Source: Bacteroidota bacterium (GTDB lineage Bacteria; Bacteroidota; Bacteroidia; 2-12-FULL-35-15). From it: a stretch of 64,000 bases of DNA. The stretch covers positions 34,005 to 98,004 of the forward strand of contig JAFLBF010000013.1 in the NCBI GenBank assembly GCA_017303895.1, read 5' to 3'. The position numbers and the translations under genes are program-made. Below, one piece after another: positions 16,835-24,817 of this stretch. The notes under the pieces are model-generated. The model was not told the origin of the DNA, did not search any database, and worked only from the letters and a program-made list of their open reading frames with translations. The number at the start of each line of letters is the position of its first letter. Position 1 is the first letter of the stretch.

Positions 16835-17374
16835 TTACGCTTTGATCAAAGCTGGTTTTTTGATCTGAACTAAGTAGAACAAACCAAATAAGATAGCATT
16901 GAAAAAAATATCACCAACCAATGTAGGGGCAAAGAAAGGAATACCCATGATGTAAGTGGTATTCAATCCTGCTAATCCACCTGCAAAATTATTAGCAGCC
17001 CATACACCAAAGTTAGTGATGATGAAGAAAATAACAGAGGATGCTAATGAACCAACAGCAACTGATTTGAATGTTACATTTTTCTTAACCATGAATCCGA
17101 TCATTGTAGTAAGAACAAAACTAGCATATACATAGATCATAGTGTTGTGAAAGCCCCAACCTGTTGTTAGTTCTAATAATACATCACTTACCAGCATCGC
17201 TAACAATGGCATTATAAAAGCCATTGTTTTGTTGTTGTAATACACTCCACCAAATAATGCCATTGCAGCAATAGGCGTGAAGTTAGGAATGTGCGGAAAC
17301 AAACGGGTGATAGCAGCTACCAAAAGAACCGTTGTAATAAATAAAAATCGAGGTGTTATAATTTTGTTTGTCAT
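16835..17374 (-). CDS. DUF6580-like membrane protein (ECF S-component-like)
   Basis: 179 residues with about five membrane helices. Features typical of this group: RLFPHIPNFTPIAAMALFGG near the start, the LLAMLVSDVLLE segment and a GDIFFNAILFG helix near the end. The group resembles substrate-binding S components of ECF transporters, so a role in uptake of a vitamin or similar small molecule is possible but not shown. It has its own -7 box (TATTTTTG, minus strand, 17394-17401), 51 bases after the carboxylase gene. Confidence 0.7.
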   Translation of the reverse strand: MTNKIITPRFLFITTVLLVAAITRLFPHIPNFTPIAAMALFGGVYYNNKTMAFIMPLLAMLVSDVLLELTTGWGFHNTMIYVYASFVLTTMIGFMVKKNVTFKSVAVGSLASSVIFFIITNFGVWAANNFAGGLAGLNTTYIMGIPFFAPTLVGDIFFNAILFGLFYLVQIKKPALIKA

Positions 17375-17393
17375 AATTGTTTGATTGATGTAG

Positions 17394-17401
17394 CAAAAAT
17401 A
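17394..17401 (-). promoter_or_regulatory. -7 box for the DUF6580-like gene
   Basis: On the minus strand this reads TATTTTTG, an exact TAnnTTTG match 19 bases before the ATG at 17374. Confidence 0.5.
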
Positions 17402-17425
17402 AGTTTTTTTTCTTTAAAAATCGAA

Positions 17426-19054
17426 TTAGGTTTGAATCACGCCTACATTATATTGTTTGGTGATAGGAGCGTGGTTAGCTGCCTCAATTCCCATGGAGAT
17501 CCATTTGCGTGTATCCAATGGATTAATGATCGCATCCATCCACAAGCGGGCTGCTGCATAATAAGGTGTGGTCTGACTGTCGTAACGGTCTTTTGTTTTG
17601 TTGAACAATTCAGCCTCTTTCTCAGGAGTGATCTCTTCGCCTTTTGCTTTTAAAGATGCTACTTCGATCTGTACCAATACTTTTGCAGCCTGTGCACCAC
17701 CCATTACTGCCATTTGTGCTGTTGGCCATCCAACGATCAAACGTGGATCATAGGCTTTTCCGCACATGGCATAATTCCCTGCTCCGTAACTGTTTCCTAT
17801 AACAATGGTGAATTTTGGTACCACCGAGTTACTCATGGCATTTACCAGTTTTGCTCCGTCTTTGATGATACCACCATGTTCGGATTTAGAACCTACCATA
17901 AAGCCGGTTACATCCTGCAAAAATACCAATGGAATTTTCTTCTGATTGCAATTCATGATGAAGCGTGCTGCTTTGTCGGCACTGTCGCTATAGATAACGC
18001 CACCAAATTGCATTTCACCCTTTTTAGTTTTTACCACTTTACGCTGGTTGGCAACAATACCAACAGCCCAACCATCAATACGTGCCAAGCCGCATAAAAT
18101 ACTTTGTCCGTATCCTTCTTTGTATTCTTCAAAATCAGAGTTATCGATCAAACGGTCGATGATCTCCTGCATATCATATTGTTTATCGCGTGTATCGGGA
18201 ATGATACCAACGATCTCTTTCGGATTCTTTTTTGGTTCAGCAGGTTTTTCGCGGTTGAATCCCGCTTTTTCAAAATCACCAACTTTGCTCATGATGTTGC
18301 GGATGCGTGTCAAGCAATCTTTATCATCCACACATTTATAGTCGGTAACACCTGATATTTCGCAATGTGTGGTGGCACCACCCAATGTTTCATTATCAAT
18401 GTTCTCACCAATAGCAGCTTTAACAAGGTATGATCCGGCAAGGAAGATACTTCCTGTTTTATCAACGATCATTGCTTCATCGCTCATGATCGGTAAGTAA
18501 GCACCACCGGCAACACAGCTTCCCATCACAGCAGCAATTTGTAGAATGCCCATGCTACTCATGATCGCATTATTGCGGAAAATACGTCCGAAATTCTCTT
18601 TATCAGGGAAGATCTCATCTTGCATTGGAAGATACACACCGGCACTGTCCACCAGATAAATGATCGGTAAACGGTTTTCCATGGCTATTTCCTGTGCACG
18701 CAAATTCTTTTTACCTGTTATTGGAAACCAGGCACCTGCTTTAACAGTAGCATCATTTGCAACGATGATACATTGTTTGCCACTAACATATCCGATAACC
18801 ACTACAACACCACCGGCAGGACAACCACCATGTTCCTTGTACATATCATCGCCTGCAAAAGCACCGATCTCAATTGTTTTGGAATCTTTATCGATCAAGA
18901 ATTCGATACGTTCACGGGCTGTTAATTTGCCTTGTTCGTGTTGTTTATCAATTCTTGCTTTTCCTCCGCCTAAATATACTTTTGCTAATTTCTGCTCCAT
19001 GGCAGAGATCAGCAGATTCATTTTGTCTTCGTTCTTGTTAAATTCTAGATCCAT
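17426..19054 (-). CDS. Acyl-CoA carboxylase beta subunit (methylcrotonyl-CoA carboxylase-like)
   Basis: 542 residues, the usual length of a biotin-dependent carboxyltransferase. The N-terminal half carries GKKNLRAQEIAMENRLPIIY and a glycine pair in GSCVAGGAYLPIMSDE; the C-terminal half has FLQDVTGFMVGSKSEHGGI and GNSYGAGNYAMCGKAYDPR. These are the two crotonase-like halves that bind the acyl-CoA and carboxybiotin. The wording of the motifs is closest to the methylcrotonyl-CoA or geranyl-CoA group, so leucine catabolism is the likely role. The alpha (biotin carboxylase) subunit is not in the window. A -7 box lies at 19096-19103. Confidence 0.88.
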   Translation of the reverse strand: MDLEFNKNEDKMNLLISAMEQKLAKVYLGGGKARIDKQHEQGKLTARERIEFLIDKDSKTIEIGAFAGDDMYKEHGGCPAGGVVVVIGYVSGKQCIIVANDATVKAGAWFPITGKKNLRAQEIAMENRLPIIYLVDSAGVYLPMQDEIFPDKENFGRIFRNNAIMSSMGILQIAAVMGSCVAGGAYLPIMSDEAMIVDKTGSIFLAGSYLVKAAIGENIDNETLGGATTHCEISGVTDYKCVDDKDCLTRIRNIMSKVGDFEKAGFNREKPAEPKKNPKEIVGIIPDTRDKQYDMQEIIDRLIDNSDFEEYKEGYGQSILCGLARIDGWAVGIVANQRKVVKTKKGEMQFGGVIYSDSADKAARFIMNCNQKKIPLVFLQDVTGFMVGSKSEHGGIIKDGAKLVNAMSNSVVPKFTIVIGNSYGAGNYAMCGKAYDPRLIVGWPTAQMAVMGGAQAAKVLVQIEVASLKAKGEEITPEKEAELFNKTKDRYDSQTTPYYAAARLWMDAIINPLDTRKWISMGIEAANHAPITKQYNVGVIQT

Positions 19055-19095
19055 AGTGTAAGTCTTATTTGTTTATTTTGACTTTTGTTGGGACA

Positions 19096-19103
19096 CAAAT
19101 ATA
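19096..19103 (-). promoter_or_regulatory. -7 box for the acyl-CoA carboxylase gene
   Basis: The minus strand reads TATATTTG, an exact TAnnTTTG match, about 41 bases before the ATG at 19054. Confidence 0.5.
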
Positions 19104-19184
19104 ACAACAAAAAGCTATTTTTTGTTTAAATAATTGAATGTTGGAATAATGCTTTTTTATTGATAATCAGTGTGTTGATTCTTT

Positions 19185-20456
19185 TTATTGTGATTGCTTA
19201 TCAAAATAAAAAGCCGTTGCCAGACAGGCAAAAAAGAAAAGACTCAATTTCAATAGATAAGGAAGAATATCGCTTAATGTTCCTGCATTCAAAAACAGTT
19301 TATGAAAACCACTTAAGCTCCAGTATAATGGAGAAAATTCGGACATGATGCGCACTGCTTCGGGCATTACATATACAGGCACCCAAATACCTCCAAGGGC
19401 AGCTAATATAACAACACTCACAGCTCCAAAGGTAGAAGCCTGCTGATGTGTTTTAAAGATGCTTCCAACCATTACTCCAAATCCTGTTGCTGCCAGTCCG
19501 GTGAAAACGATCATTAAAAACATGGCCAAAACATTGGAACCAATACTTAGTTTTGGTAAACCCAATAATGGAAGAAGGTATAAGCCCACCAACAACATCA
19601 ATACAGCTTGTATGATGGTAATGAATAAATAGCTGATGATCTTTCCTGATAGCACTGTAATAAAAGAGCCGGGCATTGTTCTAATTCTTAAATAACTTCC
19701 ATCATCACGTTCTTTGATGATACTTCCTGCCATAGAGATAACAATAAAGAAAATACCGAAAATGGTCCATGCAGGAACATTGTGTTGAACTGAATTGAGT
19801 TGAAGTGCTTCCTGCGGTGTTTCAACAGTGCTGATCTCATTGAATTGCACAAAGTCTTTCATTTGTTCTTTATCATTCATCTGTTCACCATCCTTATTGA
19901 GTTCTTTGCTGAAGAAGTTCAATAAGGTTTGTGTTTCAATCTTTGAGGTGGATTGTTTCAACGAATTGATAATACTTATACGGAACGATTTTTTAGTATC
20001 AGGAGCGAAATAGATACTTAGGTTTAGTGGTTCGGTGTTTTGATTTTCAGCAACAACAGAATCGCCCAGTCCTGCTTCTGATAATTTTTTGGTAACAAAT
20101 AGATCTACATTCTGATCCAGTTGTTGTGTTGCATTTTCGGGGATTAGGATGCCGATCTCAAAATCACCTTTTTTAACGGTTTGCTTTACTTCTGTATCAT
20201 TGAGAGTTTGTTTGTTGATCTCAAACATTTTTGATTCATTCAATCCTTTTTCGATGGCTTTACCCAATGAGCCGGTATCTTTATTTACAAGTAAGAGCGG
20301 AATTTTCATCTCCTGATAATCTTTAAACGGAGCATCTTGTATGAGTGCCATGATGGTGATCATTGCGATGGGCATAAGGAACATGATCGCCAGTCCGCCT
20401 TTGTCGCGCAGCAATATCAAGAGTTCTTTTCGTATGGTAGATATGAGGCGTAGCAT
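19185..20456 (-). CDS. ABC-2 type transporter permease
   Basis: 423 residues. One membrane helix near residues 17-40 is followed by a soluble region to about 230, then five or six helices to the end; this is the ABC-2/NatB-like layout. The sequence IKERDDGSYLRIRTMPGS before the second membrane block is typical. It follows the ATPase gene by a single base, so the two form one exporter. Its place in the darB operon suggests export of the lipid product or an intermediate, but the substrate is not known. Confidence 0.85.
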   Translation of the reverse strand: MLRLISTIRKELLILLRDKGGLAIMFLMPIAMITIMALIQDAPFKDYQEMKIPLLLVNKDTGSLGKAIEKGLNESKMFEINKQTLNDTEVKQTVKKGDFEIGILIPENATQQLDQNVDLFVTKKLSEAGLGDSVVAENQNTEPLNLSIYFAPDTKKSFRISIINSLKQSTSKIETQTLLNFFSKELNKDGEQMNDKEQMKDFVQFNEISTVETPQEALQLNSVQHNVPAWTIFGIFFIVISMAGSIIKERDDGSYLRIRTMPGSFITVLSGKIISYLFITIIQAVLMLLVGLYLLPLLGLPKLSIGSNVLAMFLMIVFTGLAATGFGVMVGSIFKTHQQASTFGAVSVVILAALGGIWVPVYVMPEAVRIMSEFSPLYWSLSGFHKLFLNAGTLSDILPYLLKLSLFFFACLATAFYFDKQSQ

Positions 20457-20457
20457 G

Positions 20458-21210
20458 TTAATGATCTCTCAATTTTTTACCAGTTAGTTTTAAGAACAAT
20501 TGCTCCAGATTTTCAGTATGATGCTGTTGTATCAACTCTTTTGGTTTTCCTTGTGTGATGATCTTTCCATGATCGATGATGGCAATGTCGGTACAAAGAT
20601 TTTCTGCTTCTTCCATCAAATGTGATGTGTAAATGATGGTCATTCCATTTTTGTTCAAGAAATGCAAATGCTCGGTGATCACATTTCTGGATTGCACATC
20701 CACACCAACAGTGGGTTCATCTAGAAACAATATTTTAGGATCGTGTAGAATGCCTGCGATCAGATTTATTCTGCGTTTCATTCCTCCGGAAAATGTGTCG
20801 ATCTTTTTATGTTGTACTTGATCCAAGCCAAAGGTGATCAGATTGTTTTGAATCTTTTGTTTCAGCGCATCTCCTTTGAGTCCATACATGTTGCCGATGT
20901 ATTGCAAGTTTTCAAAGGCAGTAAGAGTAGGGTAGAGAGCAATTTCCTGAGGAACCACTCCGATGATCTTTTTAACTTCTTCCTTTTGTTTTTGAACACT
21001 GAATTGTTCTACTTGAATGTGTCCGCTGCTTGGGGCGATCAATCCACACATCATGCTGATAGTGGTTGTTTTTCCTGCACCATTCGGACCGAGTAAGCCG
21101 AAGATGATTCCTTTTGGAATATGAAGTGTGATGTTGTTTACAGCAGGAATGGCTGCACCTTTATAAATCTTTATCAGATCTTTTAATTCAATGGCAGCGT
21201 TAGGATCCAT
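20458..21210 (-). CDS. ABC transporter ATP-binding protein
   Basis: 250 residues. The Walker A motif reads GLLGPNGAGKTTT, the signature FSGGMKRRINL, and Walker B ILFLDEPTVGVD, then an H-loop in IYTSHLME. It belongs to the group of exporters with separate ATPase and permease. The gene is 10 bases after the hotdog-fold gene and 1 base before the permease. It probably powers export of a dialkylresorcinol-type lipid, by context only. Confidence 0.92.
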   Translation of the reverse strand: MDPNAAIELKDLIKIYKGAAIPAVNNITLHIPKGIIFGLLGPNGAGKTTTISMMCGLIAPSSGHIQVEQFSVQKQKEEVKKIIGVVPQEIALYPTLTAFENLQYIGNMYGLKGDALKQKIQNNLITFGLDQVQHKKIDTFSGGMKRRINLIAGILHDPKILFLDEPTVGVDVQSRNVITEHLHFLNKNGMTIIYTSHLMEEAENLCTDIAIIDHGKIITQGKPKELIQQHHTENLEQLFLKLTGKKLRDH

Positions 21211-21220
21211 GAAAAAGATT

Positions 21221-21676
21221 TTAGTCTTTCTTTAAAAAGATCTTCATTTCACAATCAGCAACAGGTTCACCATTTACGGTTGATCTGCCGGTGATGAGTG
21301 TAACATCAAAAATGATCTGTTGAATGATCACTTCCGTTTTAAGTTCAGCACCTACTTTTGGAAGTTGATGAATATTTAAGCGTTTGATAGCACCGATGTA
21401 TCCAACTGGGGGATTTACTTTTTCTCCATTCTTTTCGAGAAGAGAAACCATATAACCAACGCGTAATGCAGCTGTTTGAGCAATGTTCTCAACGATTCCC
21501 GGTTCAGTGAACTCGCCATTCTCACAAAAGATATTATCTGCTTTGATGGTAAATCCGGAGATGGTGGTTGTTTCATCGTTGAACCACAATTTATCCACCA
21601 TTTCGATCGGTGGTTTTTGAGGGATGAGTGCCGAAACAGCAGCTCCTTCTATGATCGGTTTTTCCATTGTTTCCAT
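21221..21676 (-). CDS. Hotdog-fold hydroxyacyl-ACP dehydratase-like protein
   Basis: 151 residues of the FabZ/FabA hotdog fold. The segment usually written PHRxPFLxVD reads PQKPPIEMVD here, so the catalytic His is a Gln. The central helix keeps an acidic residue in EPGIVENIAQTAAL. The loss of His suggests it is not an ordinary dehydratase; it could bind acyl-ACP or have another activity. I recall the same PQKPPI form in related Bacteroidota proteins near flexirubin genes. It lies 2 bases after darB and 10 before the ABC ATPase. Confidence 0.75.
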   Translation of the reverse strand: METMEKPIIEGAAVSALIPQKPPIEMVDKLWFNDETTTISGFTIKADNIFCENGEFTEPGIVENIAQTAALRVGYMVSLLEKNGEKVNPPVGYIGAIKRLNIHQLPKVGAELKTEVIIQQIIFDVTLITGRSTVNGEPVADCEMKIFLKKD

Positions 21677-21678
21677 GA

Positions 21679-22824
21679 TTACACAACAGTTAACAATGCG
21701 TTAGCGTAAGAGAAACGGGCACTTTCCGGAACGGTTAATGCGATCTTTTGTCCTTTCTGCAATTTACATGAATTCATTAATTCTTCAACAGCAAGGAAAA
21801 TAGAGGCAGCGCCTATGTTTCCGACTTTTGTAAGGTTAACGAACCATTTTTCCTGAGGAAGTTCCACACCATATTTTTTCATTTCATCATCCACTTTAGA
21901 GCGGAAATATTCAGAAGAGATATGTGGTAAGAACCAGTCGATGCTCTTCGGATCAACGTTGTGTTTCTGGAACATTTCCACATAACGTTTGGTGCCCAAT
22001 TGAGCAATGTATTGATCAAGTAAGCGTGTATCCTGTTTCATGGCGAAGATCGATTTCTCCAACCATTCTTTTGGTTTGTATTCACTCCAGCCGTGTAAGT
22101 TTCCTTCTGCATCTTTGTCGGATCCAACATACATACATGCTTCTACTTCACTTGCAAAGGAACAGATCTCTATCCATTCTATCTTTAGAGAAATACCATC
22201 CGGATTCGGTTTGTTAGAAAGAAGAGCCGCAGCAGCACCATCGGAAAGCATCCATCGAAGGAAATCTTTTTCGAATGCCAGCATTGGATTTTCTTCCAAT
22301 TCACTTAATTTATTTGCTTCCTCTTCGAATGTTTGAGCACTCATCCAGGTAGATAATTTTTCAGATCCTGTTGTTACTGCATTGTTTGAATTTCCTGTTA
22401 AAACCGACATGTATGCATATTTCAATGCATTCATACCGGAGCAGCAAGAACCTGAAAAAGTAATCGTTTCAATCGGTTTTGATTTTAACAGACCGTGTAC
22501 CATAACACCATGAGCAGGAAGTATCTGATCAGGAGAAGTAGTTCCACTGGTAAGTAATTCGATATCATCCAACTTGAATCCATTGGTGCAAAGCGCACGG
22601 ATGGCTTCGGCAGTTAATTCTGCATTGGTATGTGTGCTATTTCCTTGTTTGTCGCGGGAATAATAACGGGTAGTGATTTTGTTGTTTCTTAGAACGATCG
22701 ATTTCGAACGGGATTTTTTACCACCAACAAAGCCCAGGTACTCTTCCATTTCATCATTACTCACAGGTGCACCGGGTAAAAATTTTGCTATTCTATTGAT
22801 ATATACTGCTTTATCCATATTCAT
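21679..22824 (-). CDS. darB: DarB-like beta-ketoacyl-ACP synthase III of dialkylresorcinol synthesis
   Basis: 381 residues from the chosen ATG at 22824 (an ATG at 22818 and a longer frame to 22893 are alternatives). It is a FabH-type condensing enzyme with the full Cys-His-Asn triad: the Cys in FSGSCCSGM, the His in LPHIS and the Asn in VGNIGAAS. In flexirubin and DAR clusters DarB joins a beta-keto acyl thioester to an acyl chain before DarA aromatises the ring. The neighbouring darA supports the specific call. A -7 box is 42 bases upstream. It heads a four-gene operon with the hotdog protein and the ABC exporter. Confidence 0.82.
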   Translation of the reverse strand: MNMDKAVYINRIAKFLPGAPVSNDEMEEYLGFVGGKKSRSKSIVLRNNKITTRYYSRDKQGNSTHTNAELTAEAIRALCTNGFKLDDIELLTSGTTSPDQILPAHGVMVHGLLKSKPIETITFSGSCCSGMNALKYAYMSVLTGNSNNAVTTGSEKLSTWMSAQTFEEEANKLSELEENPMLAFEKDFLRWMLSDGAAAALLSNKPNPDGISLKIEWIEICSFASEVEACMYVGSDKDAEGNLHGWSEYKPKEWLEKSIFAMKQDTRLLDQYIAQLGTKRYVEMFQKHNVDPKSIDWFLPHISSEYFRSKVDDEMKKYGVELPQEKWFVNLTKVGNIGAASIFLAVEELMNSCKLQKGQKIALTVPESARFSYANALLTVV

Positions 22825-22871
22825 CATAACGGGATCATTGCTGATCCAAGTTCGGGGTTTAGTTAAGAAAA

Positions 22872-22879
22872 CAAAAATA
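22872..22879 (-). promoter_or_regulatory. -7 box of the darB operon
   Basis: The minus strand reads TATTTTTG, an exact TAnnTTTG match. The start codon favoured for darB is 47 bases downstream. If this box is used, the longer in-frame start at 22893 would lie outside the transcript. Confidence 0.5.
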
Positions 22880-22950
22880 ATAGAATAAATCAATTTATTG
22901 GAAACGAAAACTGATTATTTTCAAAAAACTTACTAATTACTTCTTTTCTT

Positions 22951-23871
22951 TTATCGAAGGGAGTTTTGAGAGTAGTATTCGATCTCTTTTTGGAACTTTT
23001 TCCGAAATAAGATCGGAGCTAATCGTGATAGGATCGTGATGATAGGAGAGAGGATCAAAATGCCTGTAGGTAGTACAATTCCGAAGATACGTACACGTGT
23101 TTTGCGTTCTTCGCTTCCTTTTCCACCTTTTTTAGTGATGTAGCGGGCATAGAGTGGGAACAAGGCTCTTCCACGGCCTTCCATGAGTAAGAGGTTTCCA
23201 CGGATATTCGTGGCACCCAGTGTATTCAACTCAGCTTGTTGTCCTTCGTAACTACCGGCATTTAAGTGTTTTTTGATAACTTCACCAAAGAGATGTGCTT
23301 CGCTCAGGTCTTTATCGGATACTCCGTATTTAGGGAAAATACCCATGAATTTTTCTTTAACACCTTTCAGCACGAATGCTAAAACGGTTACTAAACTTAC
23401 CAGATTGGCAGATTTGTCAACGAAGGTAATATTGCCCACTAAGTTTGCTTGTAATCGCAAGAGGTGTGCTTTCATTTTCTCTTGTCCGCCCAGCCACATA
23501 TTGCGGCAGGCAATAAGTGTGATCACATTTTTGTTTTTCAATAATACTGCCACTTCCGGAGTTTGAAGGAAAGAGTTGATTGGAATGCATATACTTAAGA
23601 ACCAGGGTTGATAAGCAATGAACACTAGATCAAAATGTTCGGATGGATCAAGATCAAAAGGTGCTAATTCAGTAGGAACACCTTGCACTGTTTCGGGAAA
23701 AGCATCGAAAAATTCGGTATAGCTCCATGGGTAAGGATAAGCGACTTTAGGCTCCACCTTCAGGTATTTGATAGAATAATTACTGTCATTTTCAAACGGT
23801 TTCAACGTAGCATCGATCGCACTTTTCAATTGACCCGTTTGTGTGTAATAAATGACCAGTATCTTTTTCAT
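22951..23871 (-). CDS. darA: DarA-like dialkylresorcinol condensing enzyme
   Basis: 306 residues from the ATG at 23871, which begins MKKILVIYYTQTGQ; an upstream frame adds 14 unlikely residues. The N-terminal half has the flavodoxin-like opening VIYYTQTGQ and the DarA-specific KVEPKVAYPYPWSYTEFFDAFPE segment. A hydrophobic stretch near 265-290 may anchor it to the membrane. DarA cyclises the DarB product to a cyclohexanedione on the way to dialkylresorcinols such as the lipid half of flexirubins. It is transcribed separately from darB, with 126 bases between them, and after its own terminator-flanked start region. Confidence 0.85.
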   Translation of the reverse strand: MKKILVIYYTQTGQLKSAIDATLKPFENDSNYSIKYLKVEPKVAYPYPWSYTEFFDAFPETVQGVPTELAPFDLDPSEHFDLVFIAYQPWFLSICIPINSFLQTPEVAVLLKNKNVITLIACRNMWLGGQEKMKAHLLRLQANLVGNITFVDKSANLVSLVTVLAFVLKGVKEKFMGIFPKYGVSDKDLSEAHLFGEVIKKHLNAGSYEGQQAELNTLGATNIRGNLLLMEGRGRALFPLYARYITKKGGKGSEERKTRVRIFGIVLPTGILILSPIITILSRLAPILFRKKFQKEIEYYSQNSLR

Positions 23872-23883
23872 CAAGGGTAAAAG

Positions 23884-23922
23884 TAATAAAAAAACGCTTT
23901 GCTGATAGTGCAAAGCGTTTTG
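23884..23922 (-). terminator. Terminator of the 23.9-24.8 kb gene
   Basis: AACGCTTTGC (23893-23902) pairs with GCAAAGCGTT (23910-23919). On the minus strand it is followed by a T run just before the darA start region. Confidence 0.85.
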
Positions 23923-23944
23923 GTAATAGAATTTTAAGACTTTA

Positions 23945-24754
23945 TTATTTTCCTTTTAGTTCAGAAGTTTCTTTATCGAATAGAATCGTGAAATTTTGTG
24001 ATTTCATTTTGTCAGGTGTTACTTCTTTAAAGGCATCTCTCCAAAGGATGGTCATTTCATCTTTTTGCATATCGCCTGATGTTGTAGGAATATCTTTCCA
24101 AGCTACCGTAAAGCTATCTTCTTTTCCTTTTTCAAATACTTCCGGTTTTCTGTCCGAATGGTAGTTTGCATATTCTTTGCCATCAGGCATTTTCATGGCA
24201 ATTTTATTGGGCTCAAAGATCCCGATCTTATCACCATTGTATGTTGCTTTAAAACCCGCATCTGTTCTAGCGGTGGTCTTTTTTACTTTTACAACATTCA
24301 CTGTAAAATTTCCCGCTTTAAAGTCATTTACTGATGCAGGTAATTTAAAGTCAGGTGTAGCAATACCACCTGTATTAGTGTTCACACGATACAAACCATC
24401 CAACACAAAATCATAATCAGCAGCCACTAAAAATTCTGTTCCGGGAATGTTAAGTACACTTGACCCATCGTCATTCGGACGGATGATCACCCACTTTTCA
24501 GTAGGGTTGTAGGATTTTCCACCAATTTTGAAGGTGCTTTCTGCCGGTTTGTAGATCAAATAATCGTTGGTTTTGTTGATCAATTTGATCTTGAATTTGG
24601 TTTCGCGTGCGGTAGCAACAGCTCCATCAATGGTTACTTTTACATCGTTTGTTTCAACTGTTTGTGTTTTAAAGAATACCTTCTTGTATTCTTGCGCTGA
24701 AGTGCTTGAAGTAGCAGCTACTGCTACAAAAAGAGCAAAGATTAATTTTTTCAT
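23945..24754 (-). CDS. Secreted protein of unknown function
   Basis: 269 residues with a signal peptide of about 20 residues ending in STSAQ. The rest is rich in beta-strand pattern (KFKIKLINKTNDYLIYKP, TEFLVAADYDFVLDGLYRV), suggesting one or two immunoglobulin-like domains in the periplasm. No catalytic motif was found and no family is recognised. It is a single-gene unit: a strong terminator follows it, and the next gene upstream starts a different operon. Confidence 0.6.
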   Translation of the reverse strand: MKKLIFALFVAVAATSSTSAQEYKKVFFKTQTVETNDVKVTIDGAVATARETKFKIKLINKTNDYLIYKPAESTFKIGGKSYNPTEKWVIIRPNDDGSSVLNIPGTEFLVAADYDFVLDGLYRVNTNTGGIATPDFKLPASVNDFKAGNFTVNVVKVKKTTARTDAGFKATYNGDKIGIFEPNKIAMKMPDGKEYANYHSDRKPEVFEKGKEDSFTVAWKDIPTTSGDMQKDEMTILWRDAFKEVTPDKMKSQNFTILFDKETSELKGK

Positions 24755-24817
24755 ACAGATTAGATTTAAATTTTTTCGGTTGCTAGAATTACAAATTCAG
24801 GGTCAAAAGTATAAAAT

